NCBI GenBank assembly: GCA_013180625.2
Contig: SNVD02010297.1
Coordinates: 372,001-436,000, forward strand
Direction of reading: 5' to 3'
Length of the DNA: 64,000 nt
DNA from: Boswellia sacra
Taxonomy: Eukaryota; Streptophyta; Magnoliopsida; Sapindales; Burseraceae
In this document: piece by piece, positions 49,101 to 61,277 of the stretch
Layout of the letters: each line of letters opens with the position of its first letter
Numbering within the stretch: the stretch's first letter is position 1
Made by a program: the position numbers and the translations under genes
Notes under the pieces: model-generated
Seen by the model: the letters and a program-made list of their open reading frames with translations, nothing else
Database searches by the model: none
What the model was told of the DNA's origin: nothing

Positions 49101-52037
49101 TTTGCCCATTTATCGTCCTTTCCGCCCCCTCCAGTTACCAAAACTACGCTCCTCTCCTGTGATTTCATATACTCAACGCTTCCCTTCTACACCTTTGTTT
49201 AATCGATATTATCAAATATAGTTTTTTTTTTCCCTTCCCTTTTGATATCAATAAAATTGACAAAAGTAATTATCTTAATATTAAATAATAGAAATAGTTG
49301 ATGATCTGAGAATTTATAATAATCAAATAACAATAAATTAAGATGACCAAGGTCAATAGATTGACAACAAAATAACCGATTGATGTTGGATGTGCTTGTA
49401 ACCACTCATGGTTGTTTACGATGGAGAATGCAACAATTGTGACCATAATTTCATAGACTTCCATTTGATTTGGTGGACTGAGTCGTCTATGACTATGTAT
49501 GGAACTGTTATGGGATTGAGTGAACTTTTCCCAAGCACAAGGGCTTGCAAAGAATTTATCCATCTCCATTCTCTTCTAGAATGAGTTGTTATTTGGCAAT
49601 TCCTCCTCACGATCAAACAAATATTAAATAATTTCTTTTAGGTTTTCAGCTTGACATCGTTAGAGTAAATTCTAGAAAACACATGCATGATTCTACAGTA
49701 GTGCTTCTAGGTTATTTTAAAGGAAACGTCAAGGAATAAAAGTGCTCCAAGTTTTCAATAAATATATGTTGAATTCGAACCTAAATTCAACATTTGAAAT
49801 CAAGTATTAAGCTAACTATAGAAATTCTTGTAGTTAATTGCCTATCTATGCAATTCAATGTCATTTGAGCTGGTTAAAGAAACTATGGGGAAGGATAGGA
49901 GCATACCGAAAGCTTTAATTAATGGAAAAGGGTTATGGTGTTGCATGTGGACAAGCAATCCAAGTTGTAGGAAAAGTTGCTAAGAATAAAAAATATTAAC
50001 TAAATCAATGCAAAAGCATAGTTTGTATTAGTTAAGAGAGTTTTAACCTATTTGGGTTTGTTGTTATAATTATCTTGTTGTCATATTGTTGAAAAGAAAA
50101 GATACAAAGTCCATAATAAACCTTCAACCACCCACCTATCTAACCAACCATGCATAATAACTCTCACTCACAAGAAAAATAGAGTGGGACTCACTTGTTT
50201 ACCTAAACCCTTAAAAAGAAAAAGATTGTCTTTCAAGGAATACTCAATGCTTTAACTTTTCCTCCTAACTTCAAAAAGTAGAAGATGACACATGAAGTTA
50301 AAATATTTTAGATAAGGATGAGAGTTGCATTATTAATTATTAGATTACTATATAATATTTATTGAAGTTCTTATTATTTAATAGATCAACTTGCAGAATT
50401 TGATATTTTCTTGTTCTGTTCTTTATTGGGCATTAAAGAAAGATAGAGTATAAGAAAGATTTAATCTTTTTTTTTTTTAACCAATTGTAGTTAGAGAGGC
50501 ATGGAACAAGTAGATGACAAAGCATCTATGACATGCCCTTTTGATTGCTCATCTTTTTGTAGATATGTAGGCTTTTAGACCACCATGCTTACCTGTTCCC
50601 TCTCACCCCATTTGAATTATTAATTCCAATTAACTTTTCTCTCATCTTTTTCCTTTCAAAATCATCAATAATAAAGTGGGGGACTCGTAACATGGCCACC
50701 TCTAATATTCTATAATCACAATTGGAAAGGAGCTCTTGCCTAATTTGGATGCCATGTTTGATCCCCATAGTAACTAGGAATTTGATTTTGATTACTTGAC
50801 AAGCTTTCTGTATTAATGGCATCAAAGCTAAAACTTAATTAGAACAACCTAAGGGTATTAAAAAGTGTTACATAAGTTAAAGTTATATTGGTTCATCTCA
50901 AAAAGTCAAGATCAAACACTATTTGATTCGGATCATCCATATTTTAAAATTGATCTGTGGATATATTCTAATTACTTAATTTTCTTAGAACTTGGATTCA
51001 CTCAAACTACTTATCTAAATTTGACAGTCCTCTATAAATATCCAACCCAATTTACTAATAAATCTATTAAAAGGGTACAATTAGGAGGAGTGCTCCATGA
51101 CTTGATTGTGTATATTTTATTGTATCTTGAAAAGGTGTGAAGATAATATATGGTATATGAAAAGCAGAGATCTCAACCATACCTGAACCTCGTTGAGTAT
51201 TCGAAAAGAAGGATGTATGCAATACATTATCCAATGTTGGGTAAAGCTTTTTGGAAAAGAAGACAAAATACTAGGTCTTCTAGGACTAATAAAAAAAGAT
51301 CATGACTATGCATCCATAACCCCATCCACTAATCTTTCTTTTGAGTGTTAGTTAAGATATTCGTCATCAACACAACAATTTATTATTAACATTATTCATG
51401 GCAACAACATGCAATTGGTCCGTCTTGGGTTCATTCAGAATTAAATTTGTTCATGCCCAATGGGTTCAATTGGGTCGATCCAAATTTAGGCCAATATGGG
51501 TTGGGTTGATTCGCAAGCGGGTGTACTCTATTTGAGTGACGAGAGTGTTTTTAGTATAAATTTTTCGACTTTTAAGTACACTAATTTCTTTAATTCAAAT
51601 TCCAAGATATTCAATTTCACAACTAAAAATGAAGGTCTTTTGAAATTTTTTTTCATACATTTAGAAGCTTTAACTCAACATCTTTTTCAACTATTTTAAT
51701 AAAAATTTAAATTATAAAAATAAAAATATTAAACTATACGGTCAATAGCATTTATCTGACACATTTGGATGTGACCTAATATGGCATTGATTTGGGCCTT
51801 GGCCCTTCGACCAGGTCCATAATCTACATAGCCACCGGGCCTTTTATAGGAAAGAATGGTATTTGTCCATTTTCAAAGTTCACTGGCCCATGCACAATGC
51901 CATTGTTGGGCTTGACCCACAGTTTCCCCACAACCCAAACAAATATGTACTTCTTATATTAAAAAAATTGTTGGATCTAGATTTTCAAGCCCAAGATAGG
52001 GCTAAATGAGAGATCCAAGCAAGTACAAGCTTATTTA
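43138..52037. other. Intergenic region without a recognised gene
   Basis: About 8.9 kb of AT-rich DNA. Several open frames of 60-130 codons exist, the longest on the minus strand at 45292-45675. They contain simple-sequence runs or no recognisable motif. A short G/C-richer segment (48830-49200) with a CT-rich stretch resembles a leader or promoter, but no downstream coding region follows. A palindrome at 47624-47684 is listed separately. Confidence 0.5.
47624..47684. repeat. Perfect 19-bp inverted repeat with GT-rich loop
   Basis: Arms TTAACAATCATGAATCGAT (47624-47642) and its exact reverse complement (47666-47684) enclose a 23-base loop containing a TGTGTGTGTG run. The stem is too short for a typical plant microRNA precursor. 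It could be a decayed foldback element or a cruciform-prone site. Confidence 0.9.
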
Positions 52038-52045
52038 GGTAAGAG

Positions 52046-53771
52046 TAGGGATGTGCATTGGTAGGGTATGGTATAGTATCACTATACCATCCCTTTATCT
52101 TACATAGGTCAGGTTTTAGATTTTTATACCATATCATACCATACCATTCTTGAATACAATACCATACCAAATCCTCGCATGGTAAGGTAAGGGCAGGTAT
52201 GGTATGATATTTTCAGGTAGTTAATGCAAAACTATTAAAAACTGAATATTTAATTAATGCATAAATATTTAATAATTTTGATCACAAAAAATTATGCTAG
52301 TTGTTGGCTCCAATGCTTAGACTCACATATCTAAGTTTAATTATACCGATTACCAATGACAAAAAATTCTCTCTATTGTATATTTAATCAAACCCATCAT
52401 CTCATTTCATAAAGAATATTTAAATGATTGTATTAATGATTAATATATTCATCAAAATAACAATAATACAAAGACAAATGTTCAGCATGGAAATGTCTTG
52501 CAGACATCTTAGATCCATGCATAACAAATTACATAGAAATTTTCAAATTCATGAAGGAAACTTAATATATTGAGTTGATTTAAAAAAATAAATATTATAT
52601 TAACTATAACTAATTTATGATTATAGGAAATATGAAAAGTGAGATTCTGTTGCATATAAAATGAACAGAAATGCCCTTTTGTGTATAGATGGCAAAGGAA
52701 AGATAGTTAGAGTTTGCTTTATAGCTAGAAGTTGGGATAAGAAATAATTCCTGTTTGATGAATTATATGGAATAATAATTTAATCCAAAGCTGAGGAAAA
52801 TAAAGTGAAAGCATTGAGCCAGTAAGGGGAGATAGCAAGTAGTAACGAAGAAATTAATTAAATAAATAAATAAAGACAAAAAGTAACGATTTTTCCAGTG
52901 CAAAGGAACCTCAAAAAAGCTCAAAACCTGCAACAAGGAATTAATTATAATATTTATCATGATATATGGTTAAAACACAAACTCTATTCCCTGCGTTCTA
53001 GCATAACTACAACTTCCAATTGAAAGAAGAAGACATTAAGACTCTCACCCAAATTCCATTGCAAAGGACTAAAGGACTAAAGAAGAACGATTGCAGGTGG
53101 TGGTCAGCTTCTTAATGGAAGAAATAGACATCAACAACAGGTTTTGTATCAAGGTTTATTTTGGTCACTAAGCTCACTATTCACTACTTACTAGACATGA
53201 AACTACTTCATCTGTAATCTACTAAGCACCACAGTATACAAAGCAAGTCAATACATCCATGAAATCAGAAATAATAACGGAAGCTATTTTCGGAATAAAC
53301 AAAAATAAAACGAGAAAGAAGCACTAAAATAAAAATAAATTATAATAAGCTCACCTGGTGCAGCTGCTGTTCGTGGTGCTTGGTGGGTGTAGCTATAGTT
53401 ACTGTCAGTGGTGGTGGTCTGAGACTACAAGAGATAGATGGTCGGTAGAGTAGCAAAGCAAAGGAACGACTTCCAAATTCAAGCAAAATGATAGAAAGTT
53501 AGGGATTTAGAGTTTTACCCTTTTCATTATATACTCTCCTAGTGTATATAACACTTATACAAAAATATTATACATAACCAATTATAAATTGACACGTGAC
53601 ATAATTTTTTATTTTTTTTAAAAGAGGTATGGTATGGTATTTTCGGGTTGGGGTTTTCAAAATCTTTACCATACCACACCCTATATTTTTTTTATACCCT
53701 ACCCTACCTCCACCATGCCATGGCCGGTATGTCGGGTTCGGGCGGGTGGACGGGTACCATACACATCCCTA
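52046..53771. mobile_element. hAT-type non-autonomous element, 1726 bp, with perfect 8-bp target duplication
   Basis: Left end TAGGGATGTGCATTGG and right end (reverse complement) TAGGGATGTGTATGG form a short terminal inverted repeat. Identical 8-bp flanks GGTAAGAG lie at 52038-52045 and 53772-53779, exactly the target size of hAT transposons. Repeated GGTATGGTAT / ATACCATACC subterminal motifs occur at both ends. No transposase domain is visible in the interior, so it would depend on an active element elsewhere. The perfect duplication suggests a relatively recent insertion. Confidence 0.88.
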
Positions 53772-54250
53772 GGTAAGAGGCAAACAAAAACTATGAGGAG
53801 CCATTTGGTACAATGGTTTATTTTCACTGGAAGTAGAGTTTAAATTCCTGAAAAACTGAAAATGGGAATCTGATCTCTTGGAAACTAACATTATTGTGTA
53901 TGATTGTCCAGACGATGATTCATGTGAGAATCAGATTACTATGTTCGATTGCATACAGGGATATGCTAATTTTGTTCAATATGTGAGCAATACTTTATTA
54001 TTAAAATATTTTTTTTCAATATGTCCAAAATTACAAAAATACTGATATTATTTTACATGTTCTAGTATGCAATAAAAAATATTAAAAATATATGAGATTA
54101 CTAAATTTGAAGATTTTTGAATTTATTATAAATATATAAAATATAAAATATTATTTTAATAGAATACAACACACCACCAAATGACCCTTTAGATTTTGAC
54201 CTATAAAAGGAACCTAGCTTAGTCATACTCAAGAGTCCAAATAAGTCTTA

Positions 54251-55408
54251 GGGCCTGTTTGCTTTGCACTTTTTTACACTACACTTCTTTTCTTCATAAA
54301 TGTATTAATATAGAATATCTTTTATACTTCTTTTTGCATGTTTGGGACTAGTTGCTAGAATATGTTTTATATTTTTTTTGCATATATTAGCAACTTAAGC
54401 TTGATTTTTAATTTAAATTATTTTCTTATATAGATGTCTTAAAGTTCTAAGAATAATAAGGCAAACTGGACTGATCCCATCCAATGAAAAAAAAATAAAC
54501 AATTTATTGATCTTAGTATCCAAGAGGTGAATAATGGATATAGAGTAAGACCATCATTGAAGTCAAGCACTTGGAATCGAATAGGAGAAGAGTCAAAAAA
54601 GTTAACTGGAAAGACTCTCAGCTAAAAATAACTTAAAAATGGGTAGGATTACATGAAAACACAATATTCTGTTTGGGTTAAATTAACTACCACTATGAGA
54701 CATGGCTATAACTACATGACTTGAACCATTTATTGGCCTAATAAGAGATGTGAAGATTATTTATAGGCAAAAAAAATCTTTTTTTAAATAATTCTTGTAT
54801 TTGTTTTAATTAATCACATAATAATAATAATAATAATAATAATTTATTTTTGTAAACAGAAATATTCTAAAGCTAAACAGTTTCAATAAAAGTCATTAGC
54901 AAATCTTCAAGTGTTGGAGGCCTTATTTGGAGGGGTATTAGCCGTTGGAAATTATAATTGGAGTACTAGTATGGAAAAGAGCTTTTACTTGGAAGGAAAA
55001 CTTGTTATAGAAAAAGGAAATCCATCTTTTCCATTAAAGACTTCTGAAACTCCAATTAACATGGAGGAAGATGATGCTATATTCAAATGCACCAAACTCG
55101 AGTATGACAATCTAAATTATTCAACTGTGAATGAGAGAAAAGATAGTGAGAAAAGGCGAAAGAAAAGAAAAGTGGATCACACTCAAGGACAAATGGATAA
55201 GATATTACATATTTTGGAGAATGATGACGTTGAAGAATATGTGAAGCAATGTATGACAATTTTAGAGACACTAGTGTCATATGAAGAGCCATTGTTTTAT
55301 GTGGCTACTAATGCATTACATTTGAGGAAAGAGTTTAGAGTATTATCATTGAACTTCAAAACTATCCAAGCAAAGCTTGCATGGATTTGTTGTCTGTCAA
55401 GGATTTAG
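54251..55408 (+). mobile_element. Left part of a PIF/Harbinger-type transposon
   Basis: GGGCCTGTTTGCTTTGCAC starts at 54251 directly after TTA (54248-54250), the classic PIF/Harbinger terminus and target trinucleotide. Downstream on the same strand is the Myb/SANT-like protein that accompanies Harbinger transposases. The transposase and the opposite terminus are not found; the region to the right is occupied by a Ty3/gypsy fragment, so the right half is probably lost. The right limit given is the end of the Myb-like frame. Confidence 0.5.
54434..55408 (+). pseudogene. Myb/SANT-like (Myb_DNA-bind_3) Harbinger accessory protein, dead
   Basis: One reading frame from ATG 54434 shows the Myb_DNA-bind_3 pattern WTDPI, FIDLSIQEVNNGYR, then MKTQYSVWVKLTTT and HGYNYMT. 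It is broken by at least seven stops before 54911, and the rest is open to 55408 (ALFGGVLAVGNYNW, a basic KRRKKRK patch, and a C-terminal helix-rich region). Families with this domain include L10-interacting MYB-like proteins and the ORF2 protein of PIF/Harbinger elements, which imports and aids the transposase. An ATA/AAT microsatellite interrupts the middle (about 54822-54843). Confidence 0.7.
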
Positions 55409-56142
55409 TACACTTTGTTTAGTTTGTGATATGGTTTCAAGGTGGAAGAGCAAAGGAAACTAAATAACAAAAATTGAAATTGAAAGAAAACATAGTAGTT
55501 TGGGATTAATTCACTTGTTTGGGATTAATTCACCACTCAGGGATACAGAAACACTATCCTAAGATACAAAACTAAGAGAAAATATTGCCACTCAAAACAA
55601 TCCACCTAATAGATAAGAGACTTGAGTGAAAGTACCACCAAAAGGCTTAGAATTTTTTTCAATAATATGCTCCATTCAACTAAAGCGGGAATAGCTTCAA
55701 AAAGAGTTTGGAACATTCCTCCAAACATAGAAAACTGAAAACAATAAATTTTAGAATAATCTTCCTAACATGCTAAAAATAGCAAACTACAATTTTCAAA
55801 GAAAACATACTAAAAATAGATAATAACTAGATTTATTGTTTCTTAAATACAATCAGTGATGACTAAACTAAAAGTATCTGACTTAAATAGATTAGCTGGC
55901 TGGTGGAGAAATTAAACCATTTGTTAGGCTAGTCAAATTTGAATTGTTGGGCTCGTAATTCCATCTGGCTTAAATGGTTGAAATAGGTTGGAAAACACAT
56001 TAGGCTACCAAGGAAATTATTGTTGCATCTGCTGCATTGGGAGTATTATAAGCATCATTATAATTCTCCCCTGATTGAAAAGGACTCGACTTCCAGTCAA
56101 TAGGTTTATTACCTTCATATGGAGAGAGATCTGAAACACTAA

Positions 56143-56308
56143 GGGTGTGTTCGTTTTGTGATTTTGTGTTTTTGTTTATCAATTAGATTTAAGAATATGT
56201 GGTTGATTTTGGATTATATTGAATTTTGAAAAGGATATGTGGTTGATATTAAATTTAAAATGCATTGGCAACTATGCAGCACAGAAAACAAGATTTGAAT
56301 TTAAGAAC
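56143..56308. mobile_element. Small insertion (PIF-like MITE?) in the gypsy integrase tail
   Basis: 166 bp flanked by TAA (56140-56142 and 56309-56311) begin GGGTGTGTTCGTTTTGTG. When they are ignored, the minus-strand pol frame runs on from the GV(A)TTFN region into VSDLSPYEG, the expected continuation in gypsy polyproteins. The left end looks like a PIF/Tourist terminus, but the right end does not form a clear inverted repeat, so the class is uncertain. Confidence 0.5.
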
Positions 56309-56324
56309 TAACACAATTGAAATG

Positions 56325-56431
56325 TTGTTGCAACACCATAATTGTCTGGGAGCTCTATCTTGTATGCATTGTCATTAATCTTGTCAAGGATCTTGTTGCA
56401 ACACCATAATTGTCTGGGAGCTCTATCTTGT
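56325..56431. repeat. 39-bp perfect direct repeat within the integrase C-terminus
   Basis: TTGTTGCAACACCATAATTG and the following 19 bases occur identically at 56325-56363 and 56393-56431, with 29 bases between. The copy nearer 56325 is in the frame that encodes KIELPDNYGVAT. The other copy is in a different frame and replaces the expected upstream coding sequence, so it is a secondary duplication, not a functional repeat. Confidence 0.9.
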
Positions 56432-59369
56432 TTCCTAATACCTTTTGTTAGGAAACTTGTCATTTCTCATGTGAATCCACACCATATCTCCTTCTTTGTA
56501 CATAACTTTCTTCCTATGTTTATTAGCTTGTTTCTTGTATTTTTTAGTTTGTCTAATGATCTTGTTTCTCATATGCTTATGAATCTTTTTTATGAATTTG
56601 GTCGTTTCCTTAGCTTCTCCATTGTAATGATTATTAACATGAATAGAAGACAAATCCAAAAGGTTAGTAGGATTCTCACCATATATTGCTTCAAAAGGAG
56701 AGCACCATGTAGTTTGACAAGTTGATCAATTGTAAGCAAATTCATCATGTGGCAACAAGCTTTCCTATTTTCTAACATTTTTTCACCAAACTTCTTAATA
56801 CAGCACCCAAAGTTCTATTAACAACTTCTTTTTTGTCCATCTGTTTGTGGATGATAGGAAGAACTAAATTGTAGTTTACTACTCAATTTCCAAAAATGAC
56901 TTAAAAACTTGGAATCATGATCTGAAGTGACTGTTTTAGGAATGCCATGAAGTTTAACAACTTCTTTGAAATAAAGATCAGTAACATTAGTGGCATCTGA
57001 AGTCTTATTGCAAGGAAGGAAATATGCCATATTAGAAAATTGATCCACTAGTACCATAATTGAATCTTTTCCTCTTTGACTTCTAGGAAGTCCCACAATA
57101 AAATCCATACTTACATATTCCTAAGGAACTGTAGAAATAGTAAGAGAAGTGTATAATCCAGCATTACTCCAATGCATCTCAGCTTTTTGGCATATCATAC
57201 ACATTTTCACAATCTTTTCAACATCCTGCACAAGCTTGGCCCAATAGAAATATTCCTACATCATCATTAGAGTTTTGTTTCTTCTGATAGCAAGTCTTTC
57301 ACCATTCGCCTCTCGAATTATTTTTTTCTGAAGTAAACAATTAGGTACACACAATTGTTGACCTTGAAGAGAAAACCATCGTGACTAAAATATTGGTTCT
57401 TGGGTCCACTTAAACAAGTTTTTGAAAGGTAACCAAAATCATCATCATCTTCATATAGGTTTTTAATTATATCAAAACCAACAATCATAGATTGCAGAGT
57501 GTTTAACAAAGTATGCCTTTGACTTAAAGCATCAACTACTTTGTTTAACTGTCTAGATTTATGCTTGAGAACAAATTGGAGATGCTAAAGGAATTCTTCC
57601 CATTTAGCATGCCGCGTGTTTAGTTTGTGTTAAGTGTTCAATACTTCAAAGCCTCATGATTTGAATAAAGTACAAACTCTTTTGCAATAAGTAATAACTC
57701 CAATGACTTAGAGCTCTTATGTTGCATAGAATTCCTTGTCATATGCTAAATATTTCATCTTTGCTTCATTTAATTTCTCACTTAAAAAAGCAATGGGCCT
57801 TCCTCCTTGGCTAAGGATAACACCAATACCGACATTAGATGCATCACAATCAACTTCAAATATCTTGTTGAAGTCTGGAAGTGCTAGGATAAGGGCTGTG
57901 GTCATCTTCTTTGTTATAAGCTCAAAGCTATCTTGGGCCTCCTTAGTCCATTTGAAAGTTCCTTCTTTAAGGCATTCATTAATGGGTGCAACTAAGCTCC
58001 TGAAATGTTTAATAAACCTCCTATAGAAAGAAATCATGCCATGAAAACTCCTTACATGATAAATGGACTGAGGAACTGGCCAACTTTCTATAGCGTCCAC
58101 CTATGCTAGGATCCATTTTGATACCTGCATTAGACACCACATAACCCAAGAAAGTAAGGTTGTTGGTGAAGAAATGATACTTCTTTAGGTTGGCATTAGC
58201 AAAAAGATGTGCTCACTCAATGTTTGAAACACACTCTTTAAATAATCCTTATGCTCCTGCATAGTTTTACTATATACAAGTATATCATTAAAATAGAATA
58301 CAACAAATTTCCCAATGAAAGGTGAAAGCACAAGTGTCATCATTCTTATAAAATTGCTTGGGCCATTAGAAAGCCCAAATGCCATCACCAGCCAGTTATA
58401 AAGACCTTTCTGATTTTAAATCCAGTTTTCCATTCGTCTCCTTCCCTTATTCTAATTTGGTGATAACCACTATGAAGATCAATCTTTGAAAACACCTCAG
58501 CATCATGCAGTTGATCAAGCAAATCATCCAATCTTGGAATGGGAAATCGGTATTTGATTATGATTTTGTTTAGGCCTTACTATCAATGCATATACGCCAT
58601 GAACCATTCTTTTTTAGGACTAGAAAAGCAAGAGCGACACAATAACTCATAATTTCTTGAATCAATCCTTTAGCTATCAACTCATCCACTTGTTTTCTTG
58701 ATTCAGCTTGTTGTATTGGATTCAATCGATAGGTTGCTTTGTTAGGTAGGGGAGCTCTTGGAACAAGATCAATAATGGTGCTAAATGTTTCTCTTTTGCA
58801 GCAAACCAATAAGAATCTCATCACATGCCACGTCACTAAATTATTTAGTAAAGGTAACAGGAGTTCATGAAATCGTGTTGGATTAGTTATTGTAACGTCC
58901 ACAACAAAAAAAGCATAAAAACTTTCATGGTTAGTCATAATTTTCTCCATTTGCAAACCTGTAAAGAAATAAAACTTGTAGCCACCTTAGAATCTTAGGA
59001 ATTAGTTATAGGCTTCAAAGGAGCTAGAACAATTCGAACACCATCCTCAACAAAAGAATGAATGTTTTTTTAGCCATCATGAGAAGCCTTTCTGTCAGAT
59101 TGCCATGGTCTTTCCAAAAGTAAATGACATGCATCTGCTGGTATAACATCACACCACACATCATCTTTATAGTTTTTTCTAATAGAAATAGAAACTAAGC
59201 ATTTTTTTCTTACCTTTAAACCGTTGCCCTTTTGAAACCACCAAATCTTATATGATTGAGGTGAGGCTCACTTTTTAGGTTGACCTTAGACCATTTCTTC
59301 AGCCACCACATATAATCACATTACAACTTTGCCATAAGCAATGCGTCTTGTTTGAAAAATGTTATCCTG

Positions 59370-59806
59370 TGATTAACACTTAAATATATATGCTTAAAAA
59401 GAGCTTAATTCATCATATTGCTTTAATATTGTCATTAAATTTACCAACTTAAGTATATTTATAGTCTTTGCATCTTTCAAATTAGCTTTATCTTAATTTC
59501 AATTTTGATTACAGGTTTGATAAAATGGGATAACTTTCTATTTATAGATCAGAATGGTGAAACTTTTAATTTGTTGGAAAGCAGATTAAATTATCTACAA
59601 GATCGTATTTCACAAGCATCATAAAATTCGGGCTCTTAATGGACCAAAAATGGGCTTGAAATTAACCTATCTGCGGTTTTGGCCCAACCTGACCATGCCT
59701 TCGTATGATGACCATATCTTATTTGCAGTTTCGGCCCCACTTGACCATGCCTCCGCATGATAACCATATCTCTTGATATACGTATCCAAATTATATGAAT
59801 CAAGAT
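59370..59806 (+). mobile_element. Truncated LTR fragment, tandem to the following LTR
   Basis: 437 bp starting TGATTAACACTTAAATAT match, base for base with moderate divergence, the first about 390 bp of the adjacent LTR (from 59807, TGATGAACACTTAAATAT). Shared blocks include GAGCTTAATT, ATTTCTCAACTTAAG-like sequence and ATCAGAATGGTG. Inside this copy, a block of about 49 bp containing TTTCGGCC and GACCATGCCT is itself duplicated. It is either a partial second LTR or an internal tandem duplication of the U3 region. Confidence 0.7.
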
Positions 59807-60635
59807 TGATGAACACTTAAATATGTATGCTTAATAAGAGCTTAATTAATCATATTGCATTAATAGTGTCATTAAATTTCTCAACTTAAGCATGTTTGTG
59901 GTTTTTGCATCTTTTGAATTAACTTCATCTTAATTTTGGTTTTTGTTACAGGTTTGGTAAAATGGGCATAACTTTCTATTTGCAGATCAGAATGGTGCAA
60001 ATCTTGATTGTTGGAAAGCTGACTAAATTATCTACAAGATCGTATTTTAGAAGCATCATCAAATTCGGGCTGTTAATAGACCAAAAATGGGTTTGAAATG
60101 AACCCATTTGTAGTTTCGGCTCAGCCTGACCATGTCTTTGTATTTTGACCATATCTCTTGATATATGTATCCAAATCGTATAAATCAAGAAGTTCTAGAA
60201 AGCTGAGAGAAATATCTACAAGTTTCATGAATACATGTGATCAAAATTCTAAGTAATTCAGTGCCGAAATTGGTAGTCAAAGTTGGTGTATATGATGATC
60301 CTAATTGTCAACAAGATATTTGACAATTGTACCTTTGTAATTTGACAAGTTTGCCCTTGAATGTATCTATAAATAAAGATGCCTTGTGACTCATTAAGGC
60401 ATCTTGGCCTTGGCTGGGATCTCTTGTTATTGTGTTTTTCTGTTGTGTTTTAATGTTATTAATATATCTTCTTTTTCTTGCAATTTGTTTTCTTTCTTTT
60501 ATAATGTCTTGCTAAATTATTTCTTGCTAAGGTGAAATGGTGAAACCCTTGATATGAGAATAAGGATTTTCTAACCCTTTGATATGTGCTTAATAAACAT
60601 AATCTTTTGTTATTTATTTTATATGATTTATATTT

Positions 60636-61277
60636 GGGTTAATATCACAAACCACCCCTATGTTTTGGCTTAATTACACCCAGAGTCATCGTTTGCAATT
60701 TTTGTTACAGACTACCCCTAACTTTTGAAAAAAAATCACGGACCACCCTTCTGTTAAAAACTCCGTTAGATGTTCGTAAATAAGAAAAAAATAGCAGGGT
60801 CAAAATAGTAAAATAACAGGAAAAGCCAACATACCTAAATGGGTTAATATCATAGACCACCCTTATTTTTTGCCTTAATCACACTTAGAGTCAACGTTTG
60901 CAATATTTGAGATTGCCTACCCCTAACTTTTGAAAAAATAATTATGAAGCACCCTTCTGCAATATTTGTCTCCGTGATTTTTTTTAAGAGTTAGGGGTAG
61001 CCTATGACAAAAATTACAAATGATGACTTTAGGTGTAATTAAGGCAAAATATAGGGTTGGTCTGTGATATTAACCCTTTTTTCAAATTCTTTTAAAGGGT
61101 ATTTTGATAATTGCAATAGTTTTGGAAAGAAATCTGACGTCATCTAATGGTCAAATTAACGGAAGAGTGGTTTATGATTTTTTTTCAAAAGTTTGGGGTA
61201 GTTTATGACAAAAATTGCAAACGATGACTTTGAATGTAATTAAGCTAAAACATAAGGGTGGTTTGTGACATTAACCT
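60636..61277. mobile_element. MULE-type MITE (outer), 642 bp, inserted in the LTR
   Basis: Ends GGGTTAATATCACAAACCACC (left) and GGTGGTTTGTGACATTAACC (right) are long inverted repeats extending well over 100 bp, including GTCATCGTTTGCAATTTTTG and its complement. It is flanked by a perfect 10-bp direct repeat ATTTATATTT (60626-60635 and 61278-61287), consistent with the 9-11 bp target duplications of Mutator-like elements. It is non-coding. Confidence 0.85.
60841..61076. mobile_element. Related MITE nested inside the outer MULE-type MITE, 236 bp
   Basis: An almost perfect foldback runs from GGGTTAATATCATAGACCAC (left) to GGTCTGTGATATTAACCC (right), with the same internal phrases as the outer element (CTACCCCTAACTTTTGAAAA and its complement). 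The two belong to one family. No clear target duplication is visible at its borders, so internal rearrangement of the outer element is an alternative to insertion. Confidence 0.75.

Larger units (their letters stand above)
56000..59230 (-). pseudogene. Ty3/gypsy pol pseudogene (protease end, RT, RNase H, integrase)
   Basis: On the minus strand, domains appear in Ty3/gypsy order. A protease-RT linker (WCDVIPADACHLLLERPW, about 59170-59110) comes first. RT follows, with KGLIQEI and VLKKNGSWRICID (about 58700-58580), then the active-site block reading YFNDILVYS instead of YVDDILVYS (about 58290). RNase H comes next (FEVDCDASNVGIGVILSQGG, about 57870-57800). Integrase has [33 protein letters not shown] and YHPQTDG (57108-56830). 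The C-terminal tail is DLSPYEGN (about 56120). Many stops and frameshifts break it, the RT aspartate is replaced by asparagine, and a 166-bp insertion splits the tail. LTRs for this element are not identified. Confidence 0.88.

Noticed and set aside
48689..49221. Two short plus-strand frames, one ending in a Gly/Trp-rich stretch
   Set aside because: Composition reflects a local G-rich patch and no domain is recognisable.
54911..55408. Treating the 165-codon frame as an intact gene
   Set aside because: The domain clearly starts upstream in the same frame and is broken there by several stops.
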